A stretch of 64,000 bases of DNA from Allolobophora icterica (GCA_963556255.1 OY744604.1:20068982-20132981); one strand, 5' to 3'. Counted from the stretch's first letter, positions 48,259 to 60,420 are shown. The notes: generated by a model not told the origin, from the sequence alone. A program made the numbers and translations.

Positions 48259-48432
48259 TATGACAAGTCTATATATAGACTTATATATTTGACAAGTCTA
48301 TATATAGACTTATATATTTGACAAGTCTATATATAAACTTATATATTTGACAAGTCTATATATAGACTTATATATTTGACAAGTCTACATATACACTTAT
48401 ATATTTGACAAGTCTATGTATAGACTTGTCAT
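48259..48432. repeat. Palindromic 29-bp tandem repeat
   Basis: About six units of GACAAGTCTATATATAGACTT plus TATATATTT. Each unit is an inverted repeat around the TATATA centre, and the array ends with TATAGACTTGTCATA, closing a larger palindrome. Confidence 0.85.
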
Positions 48433-48537
48433 AATATTATGAGTATACAATATGAAGGTTAGATACCTGAAAGGTTCAATTTTGCATGAGTGACCAGTTT
48501 GAGTGAACGAAAATTGGAAAACGCACAGATGCACACG

Positions 48538-48600
48538 CACACACACACACACACACACGCACACGCAGACCTACACACACACCTACACACACATGCACAC

Positions 48601-48678
<78 letters not shown>
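48538..48678. repeat. (AC)n(AT)n compound microsatellite
   Basis: About 95 bases of interrupted AC repeats followed by about 42 bases of AT repeats. Confidence 0.95.
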
Positions 48679-48679
<1 letters not shown>

Positions 48680-48682
<3 letters not shown>

Positions 48683-49130
48683 ACCTTGCTGGCACTGTTG
48701 TTTGGCTATCAAACACTGTCAAACCATTTGGGGTCACTACAGGCAGTGATCTCGCATTCCAATCCCATAGAGAAAATCGTGTGTCTACCATATTAGGGCA
48801 ATAAGTCACAAAAGGTCTGCTTTTACTAAAAAATATGTCACAGATCATAGCGTGCTCTCTTGTCTGTGCTCGCCCTGATTATGCCAATTCTGTGTTTGCA
48901 GGCAGTCAGGCAGATAAGATCTTCAAGTCAGCAGGTTTCAACGCATCGAAAATTCTCTGGCTCGCAAGTTTCTGGGTGTATCTTCTTGTTGAAACACCTT
49001 AGCTCTGCTCGGTCAGCTGCATTTGCTTCCTGTCGAATTAGAATAAGAATCAAACTGGCCTGTATACTAGAAAGTATGTTGTTCCTGGTACATACCTTGT
49101 CTGTTTATTTAGCTTTAACATAGCTACAGG
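48680..49130 (+). pseudogene. LINE reverse transcriptase relic
   Basis: Forward frames carry [20 protein letters not shown], then [11 protein letters not shown], and SRFQRIENSLARKFLG with LGQLHLLPVELE. These match the order LGV---D-L-F--H ... DY-N ... LQRIQNSAARL ... L--LHWLPVE of CR1-type LINEs. The blocks lie in different frames. Confidence 0.6.
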
Positions 49131-49549
49131 GTGATTATGATCGTCATCATTTTTGTCATGATCATCGGGATTCTCATGACGATGAAGACAATGACGACGA
49201 CGACGGTGATGATGATGACGAAAAGACAACGAAGATCATAGGTATTGATGAATAGATAAGTTTAGAAATGACTAATTAATGTCTTTAGACCACTGATTTT
49301 GATTCCAAACAATTAAGCCTTCGATGAGGTTTCTTTACATGCGCAATTTCGGTTTGCTCAGCTTGGTGTTCGAAGGTAGGCTCCACACAGTGGTAAGTCA
49401 CAAACAGAATCTGGGCTCATACATAATGCACTCTAGAAAAGAAAAGTCCGTTGTATGTAATACACGGCTTTGAGAAGGTTGGAGTCCACAAGGTAGCTGT
49501 AGGAAATATATGTAGTACGTACATTTACGTTTTGCATTCGAAGTTATAG

Positions 49550-49890
49550 ACATTACTTTCTATCGGACATGCCTTTACATACAATATGCATAGTAATATC
49601 TGATGATGGGAAATACCATAATTTGTTGGCTTCAGTACGCAGTTCAAATCTAGCTCCGGGACTGGCGTCATCACCATCCGGCTTTAATCTATCTATGATA
49701 ATTTAAAGGCCAGTGAGAGGATTAACTGGTAAACGTTTTAACTGGATAAGGTCAGTCTCATTTTTTGTGTAAAACTGATGTAATCAGTTGTGAGAGTAAA
49801 TACTTCTAAGTGTATCCCATGTTAATAAATTCTGCAGGTAGGTAAAATGAAACCTTCCACATATGCACATTGTGGCCTAATACTGATAAC
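49550..49890 (+). repeat. Unclassified dispersed repeat, copy 3
   Basis: Matches 4495-4785 and 12890-13170 (TGATGATGGGAAATACCA, AAAACTGATGTAATC, GTTGTGAGAG blocks in order). It lies directly upstream of the CR1 relic at 49910. Confidence 0.45.
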
Positions 49891-49909
49891 CGTATTCACC
49901 TCCTTCTAG

Positions 49910-50300
49910 AATAAGCTTGTTTCTATCATCTCTCACTAACAGGTTTCGAACCTCTGTCTTCTTGATATTTCAGTTGCCTTCGATACCATTGATAACAACA
50001 TCTTACTCCAGAGACTTTCAACCTGGATCGGTTTTACTGACACTGCTCTCCTCTGGATTCAATCCTACTTCTCTTCCCGTTCTTTCTCCATTGAAACATC
50101 GGACGCCTCATCCCAATCATGCCCTCTAACTATGTGGTGTCCACACAAGGCTCTGCTATTGGACTTATTTTGTTCATCCTTTACACTACTTCACTCAGCA
50201 TCCTCAATTGACCATCACCATATGCTGAACACACCCAACTATTCATATCTCCGAACAGTTTAACCGACTCCAAATAGATCGCCTTTTTCATGTTACTTAT
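49910..50300 (+). pseudogene. CR1-like reverse transcriptase relic
   Basis: The frame reads CLLDISVAFDTIDNNILLQR then LWIQSYFSSRSFSIETSD, the 'LLDLSAAFDTIDH--LL-RL ... W--SYL-(S/N)R' block of CR1-type reverse transcriptases. The GVPQGSVLGP segment that should follow is frameshifted and degenerate. Confidence 0.7.
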
Positions 50301-50924
50301 GACTCCTCCTAAAATGAGATCTTATCTAATCAATAATAGTTTAAAACAACTATTAAGGGAATATAACCCCTAAACTAGAAATACGTTCACAATCTCAGAC
50401 GAATCTACAAAGAATGGTGGCAGCAGCTATAAGAATTTATTTTCTCAGATTGCAATGTACTAGCAAAGTTCTTTCCTTGAGCAAAAGAAAGATGCGTGAA
50501 ACCTTATTGTTTACATAATAAATAAATGATTTTTCCAGTGAGGGCATATTTAAAGTCCAAATTGGTTAATGATAGTATGAGTACACATTCGATAGGTGGT
50601 AGAAAAGTAAAATGTCAAGTTTCCAACATATTTAACATCATTATCATCGTATTCAAACATCGATTAGGTCATTATCATGTGAATTTTCCTTATCTAAATT
50701 GTCATTATTTAGCGGACGTTAATTAATTATGCCAAGGGGCTGAAAATTTGGAGCTAATAAAGGTTTTTTATGTTTTTACCATTTTAAAAGGCTATTATTA
50801 GGTAAGAGGTAAAGCACTTCTGCAGTTTAGGGCTTTCACTAAGAAATTCATGCCAAAGTTTATATATTGTTTTCCTAAGGATATTTTCTTATCATTATTT
50901 ACTTATCATTATTTATTTTCATCT
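50301..50924. other. No gene recognised
   Basis: A/T-rich sequence without motif. Confidence 0.35.
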
Positions 50925-50943
50925 ATATTAATAAAGCAAAGAC

Positions 50944-51016
<73 letters not shown>

Positions 51017-51032
51017 ATTTCTGAATTATATC

Positions 51033-51093
<61 letters not shown>

Positions 51094-51642
51094 GTCCCAT
51101 TTCTACACCTTTCGACCTTTTCACTCCAAACCTTCACTACTGTCTCGGGGTGGGCATTACACACCCAGTGTGAGGCTTCGCGTCCCCCCTTTTCACCGCT
51201 TCCATGGTCAAAACGGGCTAAAACCTCTCAAAACCCCCACTTTTTTCAAATTCGAGTCGATCTATTTTAATTCGCCAGATGGCGCCACCCGAGAAGATTC
51301 TGTGCGTTTCACCGAAAATTCTCTGTGACTGGGACGCATTTCTAAAGATTCGCCAGATGGCGCAGCCGTAGAGATTTCACTTCACATTAACTGGTGGTGG
51401 TGGTGGTGGTGGTGGTGGTGGTGGTGGTGGTGGTGGTGGTGGTGGTATGGTGGTGGTGGTGGTGGTGGTGGTGGTGGTGGTGGTGGTGGTGGTGGTGGTG
51501 GTGGTGGTGGTGGTGGTGGTGGTGGTGGTGGTGGTGGTGGTGGTGGTGGTGGTGGTGGTGGTGGTGGTGGTGGTGGTGGTGGTGGTGGTGGTGGTGGTGG
51601 TGGTTTATAATCCCGGGCAACGCCGGGTAAACCAGCTAGTAC
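50925..51642 (+). mobile_element. Helentron-like non-autonomous element with long microsatellites
   Basis: Begins around TATATTAATAAAGCAAAGAC and ends in the hairpin CCCGGGCAACGCCGGG followed by TAAACCAGCTAGT. It contains (CTGT)n at 50944-51016 and (CAGA)n at 51031-51089, which face each other as a palindrome, and a 213-base GGT array at 51392-51604. The 3' end matches the inverse element at 21733-21975. Superfamily is tentative; the exact 5' end is uncertain. Confidence 0.45.
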
Positions 51643-51745
51643 ATTAATATTAGAATTGGTGTATCAATGTTGTTAGGCTTGTCCTTAAACTTAAGTAGCA
51701 ATGTTCTATCCACCTGGTTGTAGATTCGTCTGGGAGTGTGAACAT

Positions 51746-52185
51746 AAGGGCTGTACCGAATAGGTGATTATCGCTATTCGGCCGAACACGAATAGTTGGA
51801 CCAACTATTCGGCCGAATACGAATACGAATTATGTTCGAAATAGGCCTACCGACAACATTCAAAGTTTCAAATGTAAGCAAAAGTTTCAGTTAAGTAAAT
51901 TAAATGCATAAACTAAAAGTAATTTTGGACCGTAACATGTAATTTTGCATCCTTCTGCCAGTCTGTGTAAACTAGGAATGGAACAAATTTAACTAAACTT
52001 AGAAATTCTCACTTACTTAACGTTCACTCCCACTCGCTATATCAGCCGCATATGCAGAAACAGATGTCACGTGACCACTATTCGTATTCGGTCCGACCGC
52101 TACTATTCGGCCGAATACCGAATAGCTATTTCGCCCACTATTCGGCCCCGAAGCGAATACGAGGCGAACATTCGGTACAGCCCTA
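51746..52185 (-). mobile_element. hAT-like MITE family A, copy 3
   Basis: Inverse orientation relative to copies 1 and 2. Ends AAGGGCTGTACCGAATAGG and TTCGGTACAGCCCTA, 440 bp, with perfect GTGAACAT duplications on both sides. Confidence 0.85.
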
Positions 52186-52252
52186 GTGAACATATTTCTA
52201 GTTTCGGGGTTATACTCCTTTAATAGTTGTTTTAAACTATCATTGATTATAT

Positions 52253-52407
52253 CAATGCTTTTTTCTATAAAAAAAGGTTCCGGAACGGAAAAATTATGGG
52301 CGGGCTAAAATCCCGAGAAAAACTGGAATGGGGATTGGGATGGGTCTCATTAAACACTGAAAACAGTTCAAAACACTCCGGCGCGTTCCGGCTGAAAAAT
52401 AGCACTG
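52253..52407 (-). mobile_element. hAT-like MITE family B, copy 2
   Basis: Ends CAATGCTTTTTT and AAAATAGCACTG; shares GGTTCCGGAACGG and the ACTGAAAACAGTTC block in inverse orientation with 16624-16896. Shortened internally. The target duplication is unclear. Confidence 0.6.
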
Positions 52408-52419
52408 ATTGTGTATATA

Positions 52420-54772
52420 ATGTTATTTACGAATAGTTTTTCAACCTTTTTGCTGGAAACGTACCCCCAGCAGGAGGTTCTAGCAAAGTATTATCGTCCA
52501 ATATTTGCTGTTTTACATTTGACACTCATATTGCGTTGCATTGACACTCATCTCAAAACTGTTCAGATTTAGTTCTTACGTTAATATTTCCTCTTTTAAG
52601 ACCCTATGAAGTGCTTGAATCACTCCATTGCATGCAAACACTAAGGCGGTTGTTTTGTAAGTTAGTTCCATAAGGAAACAGGGTTTAACTTTAAGTAAAA
52701 CTGTTTTCGTAGGTCATTATGTTTAAGCCGATGAACAGCAGTTTTCTTGCTAAGCAATGTATCTTGACAAGATATAGCCTTCTCATAGTCATCTGTAAGT
52801 CCATAAACAGCTGACGCATCAAAAGGTCGTTCCGTGTTTGTCAACGTTGACAATCCGAATAAAACTATCGCTTACGAAACTTTCTCCACAAAAAAATAAT
52901 AAAATTGTTATTCATATTTAAAAAACATTTAGGCCTATTCTAAGAAACCTCGCCTATTGTAACTTAGCACGCAATCCAATATAAAAAAACTTCCAACTGA
53001 CTACAGTTGTTGCTACACCAGCGTGGTCTGTAATGTAATTAGCCAAATTGTCACGGGCGTCTGCTTTTATAATAAGCTTAGTACTCTCACATTAAATGGT
53101 CAAATATTTGGTTAATATGTGAACACATAACATCTATTCGTATTAAATTTTGGAATGCACCCCAATTCTATATCGTCGTATGTGAAACCGTTAATAATCA
53201 ATGAAAAAGTGCAGGGAAGGCACATTAGAATGGCGTTGTCATAGGCTAATTATATTTTACTCCAAATACAATTTTAAAAATCCAAAGGTTACAAAGTCCA
53301 TCATAAACAAAGCGGCGTCGAATGAGCCATAGGCCGCAGAACTCGGTCAAGGCATTTGACCTGTAAGCGAGCAAGACAAATATCAAAGACTCGAAAACAC
53401 CCACGAAATTGAGTCTGCGTTATTTTTGGTCGCCAGATATCTCGATTTTCGATAAACAATTTATTCCTAATTTTAAGTAAATATGCTTAGGAGTTTCGAA
53501 TTCAATGAGGTTTATAAACCCAATTCCATATCAGCCCATTTAGGCATTTCGCCGCTTACATTGGGAGCACCATTCCATAAAATGTGATGGTGTAGCCTAC
53601 GATAGTCGAAAGCGAAACAAATAACATATATAAGGTCTAAAGAAACGACTTGAGGTATTACAAACTCGTGTTTCGACTAGAGGGTGATCCACTTAATATT
53701 TAGACTGCATTCATTCAAATTGCGTATTTCGTAGGTTGCTGTGCAAATGGCTGATTGTTTGGTAGGCGTTTGCTAGCTTGGTTAGGCGCCCACTAAGCAT
53801 ACAGGCTACAGTGTAAGTGGACCAGTCTAGAACACAGCAATATAAAAAAAACATTAGATTGAAACAGGTTTGCTCTCTTTCATTTGATCCTACTATATTC
53901 AAGGTGGACCATGACGTGATGCATACGTACGCATAAGATTAGATTGCTTAATGGTAACATAATCTACTGTTTTATTCTAGGGAAACCTATAGAGTAATCG
54001 ACAGGATATCCCGGTTTAATGCATCACGCTGACTTAAGCCAATACCAGTTGCAGCTATGATGGTAGACATATACAGCGCGATTTTAAAGCTTGTGGGCGA
54101 AATGTAAAACTTATCTTCACCTACAGGCGGTACTTCTGGAGAACCTCTTCGATTTCATAAGGTGCTGAATAATCTGGTAACCTGCACTTAGCCTTTAAAT
54201 AACTTGTTAGTATTTTTAGAGTTTACTAATGTTATGACAGCGATTAGCCGATTTGAAAATAATATTATGTAGGCCCTATGTAGTAGGCCTACACCAAAAC
54301 CTTTAACTGGGCTATTAAACGGGAAGGAGGACGATGTGTATAATTGATTTGTTTTTGTTTTCACCCTTTTATACTGGACTGGTCAGTTTGTCAGAGTTTA
54401 TTGCACACTGTTGGAAATGCGTAGTTTTAAAATGACAACAGCTAGTTATACGAGTAAATGTTTGAAAGCTGTATGAGTATTGAGCATGGTAAGAAATGTG
54501 GGCTAATTTTTAAACGAGGGTAGTAATCTCATTCAAAGATATTCAAACAGAGTGGACAATTTTCGTCAACCCGAATATCGGTAATTTATAAGATGCTAGA
54601 ATCGGCTTGCTTTGTATACGTGGTTAAATAGACAGATATTCTGTGAAACATTCACTCAATGTGTTTCGTAGGCCTATTCGGTTCTCATTATCAAACTGTT
54701 TAAAATTTTTCCGGCTGACAATAGCAAACATTAACAGTAGTATGTGCATGTTATAAATCTATGTTTCTTCAG
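52420..54772. other. Region upstream of gene 2; no coding motif
   Basis: No exon, repeat termini or LINE motif was recognised. The promoter and any 5' untranslated exon of gene 2 are expected here or further upstream, because the first coding exon starts behind an acceptor. Confidence 0.35.
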
Positions 54773-54793
54773 ACAGGGTTCTGGAGCCAAGCA

Positions 54794-55067
54794 ATGGCTC
54801 ATGTTGAAAACATAGAGACGAACCGCGACATCTTGCTAAGATGCATCAACATAAACGTTCAGATAGTTGCGTGCCTCCGAGCAGCAGACGTTATAGACGC
54901 AGCTAAAGAGTCTCGATTAGAAGTAGAGAAAGCTCCCTATGGCAAACTATGTCTCTTGATCGACTGGATAAAGGACAGTTCAGAAGAAATATATGAATCT
55001 TTTCTGCAAGTAATGGCAGAGAATGAGCAGCAGCATGTGGTGAATTTGCTCACAGGGAAAACAGAAG
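54794..55067 (+). CDS. Gene 2 exon: CARD 1 (start codon exon)
   Basis: The ATG at 54794 is 21 bases behind acceptor TATGTTTCTTCAG. The coding part is 274 bases, exactly the length of the gene 1 counterpart, and ends GAAG before GTAAGC in phase 1. The protein keeps NRDILLRCININVQIVACL, the AADVIDAAKESRLE helix, LLIDWIKDSSEEIYESFL and EQQHVVNLLTG. Compared with gene 1 most helix-core residues are kept while surface residues differ, consistent with selection for a folded CARD. Confidence 0.85.
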
Positions 55068-56030
55068 GTAAGCTATTTTGAAATCGGTAAAATTATTGGC
55101 TTCGACGGTGTTTACTTACGTGGTCAAACGGTGACGCGAGTTAAATTATACTAATTTAACTAATCTGTCATCTCGCGAATGGGAAATACATTGCAGTTGT
55201 CAGGAACATGGGTAGATTTAAACAACCCCCCGTTACACACACGTGTGAGCTATATAGCGAATAAGTTGTGAGAGGATAACAGAGGGAGAAGGTGGGATGG
55301 GCGGGGATGAAGAGGAAATAGGCAAGGGAAGGTTATAGTCAAATGGTGCCGGATGATGAGGTTAGAGTAGAGACAAACTAGAGAAAGAAATGGCGAGAAG
55401 AAAGGATAAGATGAGGGTTTAGTGGGGCAGCAAGGGACTTTCCACATAAGGGATGATTCACAGAACTAGCATCCAGATGCTTGGGCTAGTTGACATTAGG
55501 CCTAATCGCTATAATTGGATTATCAGTTTCAGTTCTTCTTCCAGTTCTCTGCCTCAGACAGGTTCCAACACCCGACGTTGCCACTCCTTCCGATACTGAG
55601 CCTCCTCCTTGAGTCTGCTGTTTCCGTCATCCATCGTCCAGTCACACATTATATGTCTTGATTTGCCTCTTGTCCTTCAGTGTCTTGACGACCTCCTTTC
55701 TCATATCTCTCATATATAGGCCTATATTAACTTAATACATTACTGTGGCAAGCTGAAGCAAGCTGAACCTAACAGGAAGAACAACTTCTATATAATTACA
55801 TATAGAGACTAAAATCTTATTCAGGTCCTCACGCTACTAATTACTGGGTCATTAGAGCTCGTACTTAATTCGATTTCTGCTGCATGATTTTTCGCTTCGT
55901 GCAGTAGGGCGATTAATTGCTTTTCTCCGATCAAAATTTATATTGATTTTGGTGAGTCGTACATTCCAGTGAAAATGATTACACACTTGCCCTCGCTTTG
56001 ATGCAGATAAACACGTACCGTTGTCAGCAG

Positions 56031-56294
56031 ACAGACATGCTAGGTTGCTACGTATCCGACCGAAACTGATGCGTATGATACACAATAACGTCGCCTTGAT
56101 TGCTGCGCTCAAAGGTTCGAGTGCAATTAGTGAAACGGACGTCGACGATTTGAATGCTGACAAAGGACCGAACTACAAAAAGAACTTCCATTTAATTAAT
56201 GCCATTCTAAGAAGAAGCGATTACTCTTTCGAATGTCTGAGTGATGCCTTAAGAAACACCCATCATCAGGAGGCGGCTGAGTACCTCAAAGAGG
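56031..56294 (+). CDS. Gene 2 exon: CARD 2
   Basis: A phase 1-1 exon of 88 codons between acceptor CCGTTGTCAGCAG and donor GAGGGTGAGC. It is seven codons shorter than the gene 1 exon at its start. RHARLLRIRPKLMRMIHN is followed by VALIAALKGSSAISETDVDD, then LINAILRRSDYSF and LSDALRNTHHQEAAEYL. The segment RRSDYSF corresponds to RRSNHSF in gene 1. Confidence 0.8.
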
Positions 56295-56692
56295 GTGAGC
56301 TTAAAGTTTTCTTATAAAATTAGCAGAATGTTGGATTCTACATTAATGTCACCCAAACAAAAGATAATAAAGAAATAGTTATTTTCTAACCATAAACTGA
56401 TTTTCAATAGATTTTTATTATGTATTACACATTCAAAAAGTTGAGCTGAAAGTTTTCTTATAATAGTAGCATATTGCTTCCTTGTATATTAAAAAAATAG
56501 ATTGAAAGTCACCCAAACAAAAGACAATAAAGAACTAGGCCCCAAGGGCCCCCAACTATGTGCTAGCTAACGACAGATTTTGGATAAAATGTTATAATTT
56601 TATTACACATTCATCTTCACATACAATGGCTTCAAAAACCTACTATAAGTTTTGCTTGCAGTAATATTAGTACATGGAATGCTTTGTCGCAG

Positions 56693-57076
56693 GTGAAGTC
56701 ATTGATCTACACGCCAATACAACTCGACCAGAATTAGATAAAGAACTATCAGACTCATTTAATGCTTTGTTGATGAATCAATCGATGGGTGAAACAGCAG
56801 CTAAGGAAATCCAAATGCAGCTGTTAAAAAATGGTCTCACCATTGTTGGGGCCACACCTGGTCACAGTATCGTCATTTTAGTATATTGCAAAACGACAGA
56901 CAACATGATCACCTTCACGCAGCTCTATAACTCCGGGGAGCTGCAAACCTTTATAGAAGACATCCTGAATCGTCTCCTTACAAGAACTGAACCAAAAAGC
57001 ACAGAAAGATTGGAAGCACGTTTAAGATTAGACGAAGAAGAAATTCTAGCAATTGAAGAAATTACTGGCATTGAAG
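56693..57076 (+). CDS. Gene 2 exon: TRADD-N-like domain
   Basis: Symmetric phase-1 exon of 128 codons between TTTGTCGCAG and GAAGGTTGGC. It preserves the gene 1 layout: LSDSFNALLMNQ, EIQMQLLKNGLTIVGATPG, then SIVILVYCKT and FTQLYNSGELQTFIEDILNR, with the closing ITGIEG. The strongest conservation between paralogues in the whole pair is in the PG-H/Q-SIV-YCKT and FTQL-NSG segments, which probably form the strand-helix core. Naming it TRADD-N is a best guess from pattern. Confidence 0.7.
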
Positions 57077-57712
57077 GTTGGCATTTGGTTTTCGTATTCT
57101 AATATTCTGGTATTCAAAGCCTGTTAGTATAACTCCTACCTGTATTTATAACAGGATCATCTCTATGACAGGAACGATGGTGCTTAAACAATAGTGAAAG
57201 CAATAAGAAAAACGATAGAATTCGTATCTGTAATATTAAAGATAACTTTATACATGTAGCTGGTCAAAGTAGGGCCTACTGAGTTGCTTCTTTCCTCGAA
57301 CAGATGCACTGAACGATGCCGATATGCGACGCTAATTAAAAGGCATTCCAACATTAAGTTTTGTTGTTAGAATCTGTTCACAACTCTGACGGAAACTTCT
57401 AGGTCTTAAGGAAACAACGGATTAGGAAAACGCCTTTGCCCAACGGCTTCACTTTCAGAGCAATCATCGGCCACGTTCGTGCAGTAACAACGGTGACCAT
57501 ACATTAAGTAAGATTAAAGTTGATTAGATTTAAAAACTTAAAAGACTGGAGACACTGATTCAGCAATTTTTCATTATTGCTGACTGTTTTCGTGGAAACG
57601 CTGATGTTGTAGATAACTGCTGAATGGATTACGTATTTTCACATAATTTCTCATTCAAGTGTACAGACAAAATGTACCCGCATACCATTTAGGCCTATGT
57701 TTCCACTTGCAG

Positions 57713-57820
57713 ACTGGATGACAGAGCAGTGCGGGAAAACAAAAACGGCCCCAAATGGACGCCTTTTGGTCTCACACGACCTTACAGAAAAAGAAAAAAA
57801 GAAAACTGAAATGTTATCAG
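57713..57820 (+). CDS. Gene 2 exon: 36-residue linker
   Basis: Opens behind acceptor GTTTCCACTTGCAG and closes at TATCAG before GTGTAG; phase 1 both sides. It gives DWMTEQCGKTKTAPNGRLLV then SHDLTEKEKKKTEMLS, a polar stretch with a basic/acidic helix end. No domain is recognised and no gene 1 counterpart was found. The donor is weaker than those of the domain exons. Confidence 0.55.
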
Positions 57821-58689
57821 GTGTAGTAAAATCAACGACAGTTATTTTTGAAAAGAGAACTCTGAAATATGGTCTGTAATTGAAATAATCAGCTTCTGAA
57901 TATCATACTAAGACTAAGATATTCCAACACGATTAATAAAAACGATGTGCCTAATAAAAGCAAATATTCAATGGAACTGATAATAAATTCCATTAGTTGT
58001 CTTACATTAATTATTATGGCAGAAGATTAAAATTGCAGCGAAAGAGTACTACCTGCTCGAAGACTGAGTTTGCAGAACGTCAATTCTGTGCGCAGTACAA
58101 AGAAGTCCTTCGCTGACAAGTCCAAATGCGTGTTGCAAGAACTGTTTGTTTTCTGTTAAGAAAATAATAGAATGTGGATAATAATTGACTGGTTACTATT
58201 AAGCTGACATAATATCAGTAATTACCATATATAGTTAAATCAAATTAAGATATTTTAGCCTCAAACGTCTGTCATACGACCATGTTTCACCGCCTTGAAT
58301 TTTAATTGTCTGCGTGTAAGTACAGTGTGAATAAAATCATCATTTAAATGTTACGTTGCCAGATGGCTGCATTAGCAACGTGTTAGGCTTGGTGGTAAGT
58401 ATTGCTTTGTATGGTATTGTATTGTTTTTGGACTTTTGTAAAGCTCTTCTAGCCATTCAGAAGGGGTCCCAGTGCGAGATACTCCGAGAAAAAAGCAACT
58501 TTTAAGGAAGGCAAAAGAGGAAAAGACGTAACCTGAGAGAAGTGAGACCTCATTAGTCGAATCATACTTTTGACAGATTAAAGCACTTCTACATGGAGCT
58601 TATTATTGCAGTCTTTAAATAAAATAGCATGCCGCGAAATCGTTTAAAATGAAAATTAATTAACTGATAGCAAACTTTTAACACCTCAG

Positions 58690-58821
58690 CAATAGTTACG
58701 AGTCAAAAGCTGTATTGGAGACAAGAAAAAAGAGCATTTTATCAGAATTTTGAACGTCTGCTAGCTGAAGAGGAAGAACTGCTCAACGTTTTTCTACCAG
58801 AAACGTCATCTTCCGAACAAG
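58690..58821 (+). CDS. Gene 2 exon: acidic helical segment, 44 residues
   Basis: Follows acceptor AACACCTCAG and ends GAACAAG before GTGACA; phase 1 both sides. AIVTSQKLYWRQEKRAFYQN then FERLLAEEEELLNVFLPETS forms one long amphipathic helix followed by a Ser-rich end. It would work as a stalk or part of a coiled coil. No homologue is recognised with certainty. Confidence 0.6.
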
Positions 58822-59195
58822 GTGACAATTTTGAAACTATTCTTAACTGGTCATTTGCTAAATCCTTCCTTATATTTACTCAATCTTAAAGAATTTGTAT
58901 TAATTTGAGTTATTTGACTTCTATAGAGCTTTATGCCCATATTTACGATTTCGCTTCTTTTGAACGTGAATTATAATGAAAGATCACAGGAAGCAGCTTG
59001 AACTTTGGGTCCGTGAGTGGTTTAAAGATTCTAACATTTTGGCTTAGGGTGCAGGGAAGTTAGGCACAATGCGTAATTTTCTTTGCACAGTTCCTTCATT
59101 TACCCAGAGTAATATTTCACTATAATATTATGAACCTACCATGTTAGATATCGTCTTGTGAACTGCAATGGACAAAAGTTGCGCCTAGCATTAAT

Positions 59196-59764
59196 GGGTA
59201 TCCTATCGTAAAGGCGACTTCGCAAGGGCGAACATAAAAGGGCGCATTTAAAAATGCGACGCTAAGAAAGGCGCATGCTTTTAAGGGCGCTGATCAAAAC
59301 AGCGCGCAATCATAAGGGCGTGCTATTTTAAAGGCGAACAATAATTTTAATGTCTGCTTTTCAAATATTAGTCCTACGTTATTTTATTGATATTTCACAG
59401 TTATTAAGCTTACTACTGTATTTAGAGACAGTAAAAACAATGTCTGTTTATCAACTGTTAGTCCAACGCCATTTTATTGACATGTTGAAATGCTTAGGTT
59501 CAGATTATGAAACTCTGAGATAAACAACTTTTCGTAAATGTGAATTTTCCTTCGGCTTTGAACTTTTAGTTGATTCCAAAGTTTGTGTTTTAAAGTCTAT
59601 GCTTCTTCCAACTGCGAACTTTCGTGCCTTTTCGATTTTCGCCTTTTTAGTAGCGCGCCCTTTTGATCAGCGCCGTTTTAAACATGCTCCTTTCCTAGCG
59701 GCGCCTTTTTGAATGCGACCTTCTGATGTTCAGCTTTTGGAAGTCGCCCTCATGATAGTAAATC
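59196..59764. mobile_element. Foldback element with GGGCGC-A arrays
   Basis: Ends GGGTATCCTATCGTAAAGGC and the inverse of GATTTACTATCATGAGGGC, with imperfect 8-bp flanks GCATTAAT and GCATTATG. Both arms hold short repeats such as AAGGGCGCN and their inverse GCGCCCTT. The plan resembles 29692-30538. Located in an intron of gene 2. Confidence 0.65.
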
Positions 59765-59877
59765 GCATTATGCAAGTTTACCCTGAGAAGGTGTGGTAAA
59801 AATCCATCTAAAACATGCTTAAATATGATTATCCAAGCGAATACATTTATTATCGTTCATAGTTGATACGATTACAG

Positions 59878-59988
59878 ATCAGAATTGGAAACAAAGAAGG
59901 AATATGCTGAGTCAGAATTTAGAAAAGCTGTTAGAAATCCAGACGTACATTCTCAAGTCTATGATTCCAAAGACGGCATTATCTGAAG
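59878..59988 (+). CDS. Gene 2 exon: helical segment, 37 residues
   Basis: Between acceptor ATACGATTACAG and donor GAAGGTGGGT, phase 1 both sides. DQNWKQRRNMLSQNLEKLLE then IQTYILKSMIPKTALSE has Leu/Ile spacing compatible with a coiled coil. It continues the helical stalk of the previous exon. Confidence 0.6.
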
Positions 59989-60420
59989 GTGGGTTCATAC
60001 ATCTGAAGATTGTTTCATATAGTTTGAAAAGGAAATGCAAGTGTCCAAAGGTTTTCATATTGGACAGACATGTTAGAGAATGAAAATTTTAATTATTTCA
60101 GTCACATTGTGAATATCCTTCACTGGTAATGAGTTTTGATGGTGTTCTACTGCAAAGTCTAGTAGGCACTACTATTCGGGCTGATTACTAATAATGCTTA
60201 GTAAAGTAATGTAAGCTTGCTATTGAAATAATCTATTTTTCAAAATTAATGGAAACACAGTTGCAGTTTTAAATTGAGTGCTAATGATTTCTTCCATATA
60301 ATTTGACAAACCTAAAAGGAAAATATTTAAATTAAATCTTATACTGGTCAAACACCCCAGCAGTTAACGCAAAATTTCAATTTCATAGTTTGAAAATAAC
60401 ATTATCACTCAACTAAGAGA

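Noticed and set aside
50850..51173. Ser-Val-Cys-Leu and Thr-Asp-Arg-Gln repeat frames
   Set aside because: Translations of the CTGT/CAGA tetranucleotide arrays.
51387..51647. Long open frames of His, Val, Trp or Thr
   Set aside because: They are translations of the GGT microsatellite in different frames; any frame through a triplet array stays open.
55500..55690. Minus-strand frames resembling a LINE end
   Set aside because: Charged frames occur but no ordered LINE motif could be identified.
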